NCBI GenBank assembly: GCA_946624575.1 | Contig: CAMOSH010000005.1 | Span: forward strand, 1 to 53,158 | Direction: 5' to 3' | DNA: 53,158 nucleotides | Source: an uncultured Verrucomicrobiota bacterium | Lineage (GTDB): Bacteria > Verrucomicrobiota > Kiritimatiellia > RFP12 > UBA3636 | Program-made: the position numbers and the translations under genes | Shown here: positions 9,639 through 16,255 of the stretch, one piece after another | Numbering within the stretch: the stretch's first letter is position 1 | How the letters are laid out: the number at the start of each line of letters is the position of its first letter | Notes under the pieces: model-generated | The model's database searches: none | What the model was told of the DNA's origin: nothing | What the model saw: only the letters and a program-made list of their open reading frames with translations

Positions 9639-10999
9639 GGAATCGTGATGGCTAGGCGGCAACCGTATTCAAAGTCCGATGTACTGCTGCCGCCCCAGTT
9701 GGATTGGACGCCGAAGCGGAAGGCTGACCGGGCGCGGGCCCACGATCCCGAATGCCAGCTTGCGCCCCTCGTCACGCGCCGTGTTCCGTAGGCGCCGGTG
9801 TCCGGCCCGCGCGGATCGACCGCCTCGGCGGAGGCCGGGCAGTCGTACCAGTCGAGGCACCATTCCCAGACGTTGCCGACCATGTCGTAAAGCCCGTAGT
9901 TATTTGGCGCCTTCAGCCCGACCGGCTGGGGGCGCGTCAGGTTCGCGAGCTGCGAGTTTCCGTTGAACTGGTATAGCATCCATCCGATGTTCCCGATAAT
10001 GGGCCATGGGTTGGACACCTGCGAGCCGCCGATGGCGACGGAGGCGCCGTCATAGAGCTGCGCGGCTTCGCCCGCGCGGCAGGCGAACTCCCACTGCGCA
10101 TCTGTCGGCAAGTCGAACTTCAGGCCGCCCGTCCTGTCGCGGAATTTCTGGAGATAGCCTTTAACGGCATCCCCCGTGGTCGGCCAGTTGATGTTCTCCG
10201 ACGTGGTGCCGCGAATGGCGTCGTAGGACATCGAGTGTACGGGATGGACTTCTCTGTCGATTCCGCTCCAGCTGAAATCCCCCGACGGGCTGATGTAGGA
10301 CGTCCCTTCGCTCGTGAACCGCTTCGCCTGCGCCTGGGTGATGGGATAGACGCCGATCCAGTAGTCGTTCGTGAGCGTCACATAGTGCGCCGTCTCGCTC
10401 GAGCCGTAGGTGACGCCCGTGCCGCTCATAACCTCGACGTCCTTCACCGATCCGATCGCCGTCGCATCGGCGGCAGACATGCCCATCCGCCATTTGACGC
10501 CCGCCGCGGGGATGTGGCGCATGACGATGGTGTTCGTCTTGTAAACGCGGGCGCCAAAGCCCCCGGGGAAGGCGTTGGTGCTGGCGAAGTAGTGGACGAA
10601 TTCGCCGTCACCGAGGTAGCCGTCGCCGTCTTGATAGAGATCGACGACCATGTAAGGCGGCGGGGCACAGAGCGGCCACGCCTTGACCTCGACCGTCATG
10701 TCTCCGGCGGCGATGCGGTGGTCAGGCCACGATTTCGTGGGTTGCCAGCAGATGGTGCGGGTGCCGGACGCGACCTTCTTGTTCACGTCGCCCGTCATGT
10801 TTGTGAAGTTCGACTCTCCAATGGAGACGCCGTTCGTAAGGACATCGACTGTGACGATGCAGTCCTGATCGACCGTGTAGCCAATGGTGACGAGACGAGA
10901 GGCGTCCTGCCGGACGCTGACGCCCGAAATGGCGGGTGACGAGGCCTGAGACGCGGTGGCGAGGCCGAAGAGAAGAGTTGCGATTGCAGAGTTTTTCAT
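9635..10999 (-). CDS. Exported FGE-sulfatase-fold protein, probably not catalytic
   Basis: The 454-residue product has a signal peptide (MKNSAIATLLFGLATASQAS), an Ig-like N-terminal domain of about 100 residues (GVSVRQDASRLVTIGYTVD) and a C-terminal formylglycine-generating-enzyme fold (YWIGVYPITQAQ, LPTDAQWEFACRAG, NNYGLYDMVGNVWEW, RVTRGASW). True FGE enzymes carry two active-site cysteines after the RGGSW motif. Here the segment reads RGASWHSGSWARARSAFRFG with no Cys, so it is more likely a binding or scaffold protein with a C-type-lectin-like fold than a sulfatase activator. An AGGAA ribosome site precedes the start. It lies 22 bp after the small exported gene and overlaps the giant glycosidase by 4 bp. 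Confidence 0.85.
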   Translation of the reverse strand: MKNSAIATLLFGLATASQASSPAISGVSVRQDASRLVTIGYTVDQDCIVTVDVLTNGVSIGESNFTNMTGDVNKKVASGTRTICWQPTKSWPDHRIAAGDMTVEVKAWPLCAPPPYMVVDLYQDGDGYLGDGEFVHYFASTNAFPGGFGARVYKTNTIVMRHIPAAGVKWRMGMSAADATAIGSVKDVEVMSGTGVTYGSSETAHYVTLTNDYWIGVYPITQAQAKRFTSEGTSYISPSGDFSWSGIDREVHPVHSMSYDAIRGTTSENINWPTTGDAVKGYLQKFRDRTGGLKFDLPTDAQWEFACRAGEAAQLYDGASVAIGGSQVSNPWPIIGNIGWMLYQFNGNSQLANLTRPQPVGLKAPNNYGLYDMVGNVWEWCLDWYDCPASAEAVDPRGPDTGAYGTRRVTRGASWHSGSWARARSAFRFGVQSNWGGSSTSDFEYGCRLAITIP

Positions 11000-11021
11000 T
11001 GTTGGGTTCCTATGGTTGATG

Positions 11022-11306
11022 CTACTTGAAGAGGATGATTGTCGCCGGTTTATGCGAGGAGAACTCCGTCAAGAGGACGATGCCGGACATGTCGCCGGTT
11101 CCCGAATCGAACGCCGGTTCGCCCGCGACCTGCGGGACTGTCGCGACGATGGCCGTCGCGGTTGCCGGTGGCGTCGCGCCGGGGTAGGACGCGCGTCCCT
11201 CCTGATTCCAGAAAACGCCGGACGCCGCGTCCGGCGAGTCTGCCGACGCATAAGGAACGACCGCCGTGAGCGCCGCCGTGGCGGCGATGAGCGTGGTGCA
11301 TTTCAT
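11022..11306 (-). CDS. Small exported protein of unknown function, first gene of the operon
   Basis: The 94-residue product begins with a clear signal peptide (MKCTTLIAATAALTAVVPYASA). The mature part is short and without recognisable motifs; it ends with a hydrophobic stretch (GIVLLTEFSSHKPATIILFK). I do not recognise the family. It is the promoter-proximal gene of an operon with the FGE-fold protein, giant glycosidase, CE7 esterase and glycyl radical enzyme, and has an 80-nt leader after the TATAAT box at 11388-11393. The mirrored operon at 46-53 kb also encodes a signal-peptide protein of unknown function next to its FGE-fold gene, so it may be an assembly or anchoring partner. Confidence 0.65.
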   Translation of the reverse strand: MKCTTLIAATAALTAVVPYASADSPDAASGVFWNQEGRASYPGATPPATATAIVATVPQVAGEPAFDSGTGDMSGIVLLTEFSSHKPATIILFK

Positions 11307-11381
11307 TTTTTTGAGCCTGTGCCGTAGCGTTGATGCGCTTTCGCCGGCGCGCCCGACGCGGGCGCCACCGCGAAAACATTG

Positions 11382-11405
11382 CCATCAATTATACGCTTAC
11401 GCCAC
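11382..11405 (-). promoter_or_regulatory. Promoter of the FGE-fold/glycosidase/CE7/glycyl-radical operon
   Basis: The minus strand reads TTCAAA, 17 nt, TATAAT (-10 at 11393-11388). The block TGGCGTAAGCGTATAATTGA is shared almost exactly with the promoter of the mirrored operon at 46240-46262 (one mismatch), well beyond what a bare -10 box needs. A shared regulator or sigma factor is implied. Confidence 0.65.
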
Positions 11406-11422
11406 CGCGCTTTGAATCTCAA

Positions 11423-11446
11423 AAAACGACAAAAACATATCGTTTT
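11423..11446 (-). terminator. Possible terminator of the AraC gene
   Basis: On the minus strand AAAACGA, a 10-nt loop and TCGTTTT are followed by more T. The stem is AT-rich and short. It lies just after the AraC stop codon and before the next operon's promoter. Confidence 0.35.
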
Positions 11447-11462
11447 GTGAAATTTTCGCCGT

Positions 11463-12257
11463 TTATGAGCGGAGTCGCGAGGGCGGGAGACCGGTGAGGC
11501 GCTTGACGAAGCGCGAGAAGTTGAACTCGGTGGAGAATTCCAGCTCGTAGGCGACATCCTTCACGGTTCGGCCCGGATCGGCGAGCATGGCAAGGGCGCG
11601 GTCCAGCAGCGCCTGCTCAAGCCACTCGTGCGGCGTCATGCCGAGAAGCGCGGAAAACGCCCGCGCGAACTGTGTGCCACGGACACCCATGCGCTCTGCG
11701 AGATCCCGGACGCCCGTCCTCGCGTCGAGCGTGTCGGCAACGGTGCGCAGGGCGTCGGCATAGGGTGCGAGGCGCAGCAGGTCGAGCGCCGGACGCTCCG
11801 GCCAGAAGGAACGAATCGCCTCCAGCGCGACCGACTCCGCCGCGGCGTAGCGGCGAACGGGATCCGTGTCGGCGAAGACGGACTTGACCTTCTCGGCAAG
11901 TGTGCCGCCGGGATCATCAATGACGAAACGACCTCGAAGGCCAGACAGGGCATCCACGCCCGGAAACAGCTCGTAGCGGAAATGGATTCCCATGTGGTGG
12001 TTGGCGGCAGCATAGCGGATGCGCATCGGCGTCCTGGCCGCCGTGAAAGCCAGGACGCCAGCCGACAACGCAGACCGCTTGCCCTCGACCTCGATCCAGG
12101 ACGGGTCGCGCTCGTCGTCGGCGAGGAAGAGAGAAAGCAGGTGGAACGGCAGGTTCCAGCGCTTGTCGTATTTCGCCGTTTCCTCCAGCAGATGAACGAG
12201 CTTGAACGTAGGCCGCGCGATGATCTGCCTGTAGTTCTGGAAAAGCGGCTGGCTCAT
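11463..12257 (-). CDS. AraC-family transcriptional regulator
   Basis: The 264-residue protein has an N-terminal cupin-like sensor domain (about residues 20-130, with YAAANHHMGIHFRYELFPG) and a C-terminal AraC double helix-turn-helix (about 165-262). The first HTH is VRDLAERMGVRGTQFARAF; the second is VKDVAYELEFSTEFNFSRFV, ending in the usual LPPSRLR tail. It reads toward the five-gene operon that starts 157 bp downstream and is the obvious candidate to regulate it, though this is only inferred from position. It starts 18 bp after the remains of an AAA/PD-(D/E)XK gene. Confidence 0.85.
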   Translation of the reverse strand: MSQPLFQNYRQIIARPTFKLVHLLEETAKYDKRWNLPFHLLSLFLADDERDPSWIEVEGKRSALSAGVLAFTAARTPMRIRYAAANHHMGIHFRYELFPGVDALSGLRGRFVIDDPGGTLAEKVKSVFADTDPVRRYAAAESVALEAIRSFWPERPALDLLRLAPYADALRTVADTLDARTGVRDLAERMGVRGTQFARAFSALLGMTPHEWLEQALLDRALAMLADPGRTVKDVAYELEFSTEFNFSRFVKRLTGLPPSRLRS

Positions 12258-12338
12258 GGCTCGTTGCCAGTGTCGTCAGACCTCCTCCGCCAGGAGGCAG
12301 TTGCCACCCTTGAAGACGAGGACGAGGCGGTGGAGGGA

Positions 12339-12396
12339 GACGGAGCCTCCGGCTCCGTCGGTTGAAAGGTTGAAAGGTTGAAAAGTTGAAAGGTTG
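12339..12396. repeat. Hairpin plus TTGAAAGGT-type tandem inside a coding frame
   Basis: GACGGAGCC-tcc-GGCTCCGTC (12339-12359) is a perfect 9-bp hairpin. It is followed by four imperfect copies of a 9-10-bp unit, TTGAAAGGT, up to 12396. The same combination is at 53127-53158 in another gene of the same family, where the window ends. Read in frame it adds about 18 residues without a stop. Confidence 0.8.
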
Positions 12397-12704
12397 GCGG
12401 TTGGACTTTCGACGGGCTTCAGCCGCCATTTGGCGACGAGCGCCGGGTCGGCGGAATACCGGTCCAGCTGCTCGGCGGCCTCGGCCTTGAGGGCGGCGAG
12501 GTCGGCTGGCGTCGGCTCGGTGTCGCCCGGCTTGAGGTATTTGAGTTCGATGATCGCCGCGTGGGCGATGTCAGGCCACTCAAGGAGGCGGGGTTCGAGC
12601 GCGATGTCGTAGAAGCCGCCGCCGGCTTCGCCTTCATGGTGAACGAAATATGGCCCCGCCGCGCGAGCCTCATTGATATTGATGTTTCTGTCAATGGTGA
12701 TCAT

Positions 12705-12775
12705 TTGGAGTTTTTGTCAATGACACAAATGTCAATTGAGCATCAATGACACAAATGCCAATGTCAATCGGTCAT
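12705..12775. repeat. AT-rich repeat at a deletion junction
   Basis: Short units of the form GACACAAATGTCAATTG and their inverted copies fill this stretch, in sharp contrast to the GC-rich surroundings. It resembles the CACAAATGACAA repeats inside the GH5 and symporter genes but is not the same sequence. It marks the place where the ATPase domain of the flanking pseudogene was lost. Confidence 0.6.
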
Positions 12776-12904
12776 GGCGGATTTCGGCGTAGTCCGATAC
12801 GCCGTAGAGGATGGGGCGGGGTTCTTCCATGGCGTCTCCCTTGTCGTTCACCGCCGCCAATCATAGCAGACGAAAGTCAAAAGTCAAAAGCCGAAAGTTG
12901 AAAA

Positions 12905-13003
12905 CGGAACGCCCGCTTGAAAACCACCATGGCACATGGTATTCTTCGCGCCAACGCCTCGCCTGTTGGCGGGGTATCACCCCAGCCAATTGGGAAAGTT
13001 CTA
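12905..13003 (+). promoter_or_regulatory. Mobile promoter repeat, copy A
   Basis: This is a 99-bp copy of a three-copy repeat. It has TTGAAA at 12917-12922, a 17-nt spacer and TATTCT at 12940-12945. The spacer carries a perfect inverted repeat, ACCATG-gca-CATGGT (12926-12940), ideal for a repressor. The conserved transcribed part has a GGCGGGG-containing stem and ends in TTGGGAAAGTTCTA. It points at the XylR-type regulator starting at 13139. Confidence 0.75.
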
Positions 13004-13093
13004 TTCAAGAAAAAAAGTCTGTGGGGTTTCCTGAACCGCAGGAAATGCTCGAAACCCCTGTATTTTCAATGGTTTTGAAATTTAGGGGATAGT

Positions 13094-13117
13094 TTATCCC
13101 CCAGTTTTGGGGGATAA
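13094..13117. promoter_or_regulatory. 9-bp perfect hairpin in the leader of the XylR-type gene
   Basis: TTATCCCCC (13094-13102), a 6-nt loop and GGGGGATAA (13109-13117) end 21 bp before the start codon. It could be an operator or an mRNA structure that limits translation, as no ribosome site is visible between it and the ATG. Confidence 0.45.
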
Positions 13118-13138
13118 GCCTGCCACAAAGGTGCTCGC

Positions 13139-14374
13139 ATGCCGCATTCATCCGCGCAAATTGGGTGCAAGACGTTTTTCATCCGCGCCGCCGAGACGGC
13201 GCCCGCGATTCTCTACATCGGCTTCGCCCAACGTAGCGGCATGGGTTCCGTGCGGCTCGCCGGCATCCGCCGCTACGCCGCCACGCGGGGGTGGCGCGTC
13301 GAGGTCCTCGGCAACGATGTCTGCTCGCCGGAACCGCTTCGCGACGCCCTTGCGCGGTTCCGTCCCATCGGCTGCGTGGCGGAGTGCTGGTGTCCGGAAA
13401 CGGCGTTGCGTCCAGCCCTCTTCGGGCGCATTCCAGTCGTCTATTTCGAGCCGCCGAACCGTCCGGGATGGCGGAACGCGCGCGGGGTCGTCTGCGCCGA
13501 GGCCGCCGTTGCGCAAATGGCCTTCAAGGAACTCTCCGACGGCCGGCCGGAAGCGTTTGCCGCGCTGTCCTTCTTCAAGGACGAGCGATGGTCGCAGGAA
13601 AGGATCGAGTCCTTCCGCGATTGCTGTCGCAATGCCGGCTTCGACTGTCCGGTTTCGTATTTCAAGGTTGGAAGCTACGAGGAGCTTCCGTCCTGCGTCG
13701 GCGAACTGGTCCCGTGGGCGCGATCACTCCCGTCGCATTGCGCCGTCTTTGCCGTCAACGACTTCTGCGCGCTCGGCGCGGCGAGGGCCCTGGCCGGTGC
13801 CGGGCGCACCTATCCGCGCTCCGTGACGCTCGTCGGCGTGGACGGCGTGGAGATCGATGACAGGGACAAGGCCCTTGCGGCCACGATTTCCACGGTCCGG
13901 CTCGACTTCGAGCTCGCCGGCTTTCTCGCGGCGAAAATGGTCGCAGAAACCGCCGAACAAGGCGGTCCGGCGAAACGCACCGCGTTCTTCCCCCCGCTGA
14001 TGGTGGACCGCCGCAAATCGACGCGGGGCTTCGGGCGCCGCGAACCGCACATTCTCGAGGCCATCGAGATGATCCGGCGCGAGGCGTGCGACGGCCTCAC
14101 TGTCGCGCAGCTTGCCTCCCGTTTCCCGGGCACCCGCCGCCTCTTCGAGTTGCGATTCCGCGAGGCCGCCGGCCATTCCGTGCTCGACGAAATCCTCAAC
14201 GTCCGCCTGGCACGCGCGATGGAACTGCTTTCCGGCACGGACATGCCGGTTTCGGCGATCGCGCACTTCAGCGGGTTTTCCGGCGAATGGGAATTCTGGC
14301 ACTTTTTCCGGAAACGGACCGGGGTGTCGCCGCGAACGTTCCGCAGCGATCGAAGACAGCCTACCGGCCGCTAA
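13139..14374 (+). CDS. XylR-type regulator (sugar-binding domain + AraC HTH)
   Basis: The 411-residue product has a periplasmic-binding/LacI-type sensor domain (about residues 22-300: APAILYIGFAQRSGMGSVRLAG, GRIPVVYFEPPN, CAVFAVNDFCALGAARAL, LVGVDGVEID) and a C-terminal AraC DNA-binding domain (about 310-405: GLTVAQLASRFPGTRRLFEL, then MPVSAIAHFSGFSGEWEFWH). This layout is that of XylR from enteric bacteria, which activates pentose genes, and it lacks the N-terminal HTH of LacI proteins. It lies directly upstream of the GH5 and LamG genes on the same strand and is a candidate regulator for them. Promoter-repeat copy A and a strong hairpin precede it. Confidence 0.85.
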   Translation: MPHSSAQIGCKTFFIRAAETAPAILYIGFAQRSGMGSVRLAGIRRYAATRGWRVEVLGNDVCSPEPLRDALARFRPIGCVAECWCPETALRPALFGRIPVVYFEPPNRPGWRNARGVVCAEAAVAQMAFKELSDGRPEAFAALSFFKDERWSQERIESFRDCCRNAGFDCPVSYFKVGSYEELPSCVGELVPWARSLPSHCAVFAVNDFCALGAARALAGAGRTYPRSVTLVGVDGVEIDDRDKALAATISTVRLDFELAGFLAAKMVAETAEQGGPAKRTAFFPPLMVDRRKSTRGFGRREPHILEAIEMIRREACDGLTVAQLASRFPGTRRLFELRFREAAGHSVLDEILNVRLARAMELLSGTDMPVSAIAHFSGFSGEWEFWHFFRKRTGVSPRTFRSDRRQPTGR

Positions 14375-14486
14375 TTAAATTTCGCAAAATCCAATATTTC
14401 GAACACGCTGATGCGGTATCGTGGATGCGTCCGTTGCGGAGTATGGGGAATCTCCGTCGCCCGCCGCCGGACAGGAGACAGCCGCA

Positions 14487-16175
14487 ATGCAGCTTAGCAC
14501 AGTCCATTTCCCCATAGTTCTCGGCCTGCTTCTTTCCGCGTCGGCACTGCCGGCACGGGCGCAGGAGGTGCAGAGCCCGATGCCGACGCTCCGTCCCCTG
14601 TCCGGGCTGGAATGGCGGCTGCCGAAGAAGTATGCGACGCTCGAAGGAGACCGACTGGTCGTCGACATCCCGGCGGAGGCCGGTCCGTCGGATGCCTGCG
14701 CGACGGCCCGGCTGCCGGCGGCGATGCTTGCGGACGCGGGCGGCTTCGCGATGGCGGTCGAGGCGGAGGGGCGCGGCATTTCCAAGCCCGCCAAGCGGCA
14801 CCTCGGCCTCAAGTTCCAGCTCCATTGGCGCGATGAAGCCACCGGACGCGAGGGCTACCCCAACTGCGCGAACGAGACGGGGAACTTTGCCCGCAAGACG
14901 CTCCTCAACGAAGTGGACTTCTCCGGAGCGCATCCCGACAATGTGACGCTCATGCTCGGACTCCAGGGCGTGACCGGCCGCGTCGAGTTTGATCTCTCCA
15001 CCCTCCGCGCCGCCCCCACCCAGGGGCTTTTCCGCCGCATAAACGAAGGCTGGGTGGTGCGGTATCCGGACGACAAATGTTCACAAATGACAAGTGTTCA
15101 CAAATCTCAATTGAACACAAATCACAATTTGAATTTGCAATTTGTGAACCATGAAGATTTGTCATTTGTGGACAATCAGCCCCGCAGGGGCTGCATGCTC
15201 CCCGGCCGCGCGACGACGGAGGACGACATCGAGACGCTCCACCGCTGGGGCGCGACGATGGCGCGCTTCCAGATGTCGCGCCGCAGTGAAAACACAAACC
15301 TCGTCGAATACGCCGCCTGGGTCGATTCGCGCCTCGACAACCTTGAGGATGTCCTTCGCTGGGCCGCCGCGCGCGGCATGAAGATCTGCGTCGATCTCCA
15401 CGCCACCCCTGGCGGGTGCGACGCCTCTGGCGGGCAGGCCCTCTTCTGCGACGAGCGCTACGCGCGCGCCTTTGTCGATACCTGGCGCCGCATCGCCGCC
15501 CGCTGCATGGCACTGGCCGCTGTGGCGACGGCGCCCCCGCCGTCGCGCGACGACGAGGCGTCGTCGCCACAACTAGCAGGCCATCCAGCCATCTACGGCT
15601 ACGACCTCATGAACGAGCCGCTCCAGAACGGCCGCGCGAAGTTCGACTACTGGACAATCCAGCGCCTCGCGGCGGAGGCCGTGCGCGAGATCGATCCCGT
15701 GACGCCGATCATCGTCGAGGCCAACCACTGGGCGCTCCCGGACGCCTTCTCCTACCTTTCGCCGCTTGCGATGGACAACGTCATCTACCAGGTCCACTTC
15801 TACGACCCGCACGACTTCACCCACCAGGGCGTCGGCGGGCGGCCCATCGGCCCGAAGTGGCCGGACCCGGAGAAGAACTGGACGCGCGACCGGCTCCGCG
15901 AGATTCTCCGCCCGGTGCGCGCGTTCGAGGCGCGCCACCATGCGAAAATCTACGTCGGCGAGTTCAGCGCCGCCGCCGGGGCGGAAGGCGCGGAGAACTA
16001 CCTGCGCGACTGCATGGCCCTCTTTGGCGAATACGGCTGGGACTGGACCTACCACGCCTTCCGCGAGTGGAACTGGTGGAGCGTGGAGCACGAAGGCCCC
16101 GACCCGAAGCACATGGCCCCCGCCACGGACGACACCCCGCGCAAGCGCGCGCTTTTGGAGGGATTCTCCAATTGA
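14487..16175 (+). CDS. Exported GH5-family glycoside hydrolase with in-frame palindromic insert
   Basis: The start at 14487 is chosen because AGGAGA lies just upstream and a signal peptide follows (MQLSTVHFPIVLGLLLSASA). Residues about 30-190 look like a beta-sandwich. The GH5 (cellulase-superfamily) barrel follows (TEDDIETLHRWGATMARFQM, GMKICVDLHATPGG), with acid/base Glu about 377 (YDLMNEPLQ) and nucleophile Glu about 492 (IYVGEFSAA). Residues about 197-231 are encoded by an AT-rich palindrome (15074-15177) and read CSQMTSVHKSQLN...LSFVDNQP, unlike any GH5 sequence. A second insert near residue 345 (ALAAVATAPPPSRDDEASSP) comes from another hairpin, about 15516-15570. The C-terminus ends inside a third AT-rich repeat. 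The catalytic residues are all intact, so the enzyme may tolerate the inserts as surface loops. Confidence 0.85.
   Translation: MQLSTVHFPIVLGLLLSASALPARAQEVQSPMPTLRPLSGLEWRLPKKYATLEGDRLVVDIPAEAGPSDACATARLPAAMLADAGGFAMAVEAEGRGISKPAKRHLGLKFQLHWRDEATGREGYPNCANETGNFARKTLLNEVDFSGAHPDNVTLMLGLQGVTGRVEFDLSTLRAAPTQGLFRRINEGWVVRYPDDKCSQMTSVHKSQLNTNHNLNLQFVNHEDLSFVDNQPRRGCMLPGRATTEDDIETLHRWGATMARFQMSRRSENTNLVEYAAWVDSRLDNLEDVLRWAAARGMKICVDLHATPGGCDASGGQALFCDERYARAFVDTWRRIAARCMALAAVATAPPPSRDDEASSPQLAGHPAIYGYDLMNEPLQNGRAKFDYWTIQRLAAEAVREIDPVTPIIVEANHWALPDAFSYLSPLAMDNVIYQVHFYDPHDFTHQGVGGRPIGPKWPDPEKNWTRDRLREILRPVRAFEARHHAKIYVGEFSAAAGAEGAENYLRDCMALFGEYGWDWTYHAFREWNWWSVEHEGPDPKHMAPATDDTPRKRALLEGFSN
15074..15177. 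repeat. AT-rich palindrome inserted in frame in the GH5 gene
   Basis: The left arm TGTTCACAAATGACAAGTG...CTCAATTG and right arm CAATTTGTGAACC...GTCATTTGTGGACAA are inverted copies over about 40 bp. The 104-bp block contains no stop in the gene's frame. The same element occurs in the symporter gene (26943-27067) and a half-copy at 16170-16222. Confidence 0.85.
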
Positions 16176-16222
16176 AATTTGCGATTTGTGAACAATTGTG
16201 ATCATTGAGGATTTGTGAACAT
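16170..16222. repeat. Half-copy of the AT-rich palindromic repeat at the GH5 3' end
   Basis: This contains two tandem units related to GATTTGTGAACAATT, overlaps the GH5 stop codon and fills the gap before the next gene. The last residues of GH5 are therefore encoded by repeat DNA. Confidence 0.7.
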
Positions 16223-16255
16223 TCCATCAACCCTAAAACTCTAAAGGAGTAAACC

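Larger units (their letters stand above)
12276..12830 (-). pseudogene. Collapsed AAA-ATPase-like / PD-(D/E)XK gene
   Basis: The 5' end is preserved at 12830 (MEEPRPILYGVSDYAEIR, the usual start of this family), but the frame runs into an AT-rich repeat and stops at 12732. The 3' end is preserved from 12704 (FYDIALEPRLLEWPD, AAIIELKYLKPGD, AAEQLDRYSADPALVAKW, LVLVFKGGNCLLAEEV), which is the C-terminal nuclease-like domain. The whole ATPase domain, roughly 1 kb, is gone, and the AT-rich GACACAAATGTCAATTG repeats lie at the junction. A 9-bp hairpin plus a TTGAAAGGT-type tandem sits in frame inside the remaining C-terminal part and encodes NLSTFQPFNLSTD. Confidence 0.75.

Noticed and set aside
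9635-10999. Functional sulfatase-maturing formylglycine-generating enzyme
   Set aside because: The required cysteines are absent and no sulfatase gene is in the window.
12359-12396. Short CRISPR-like or minisatellite array
   Set aside because: Units of 9-10 bp are directly adjacent with no spacers and are read through in frame.
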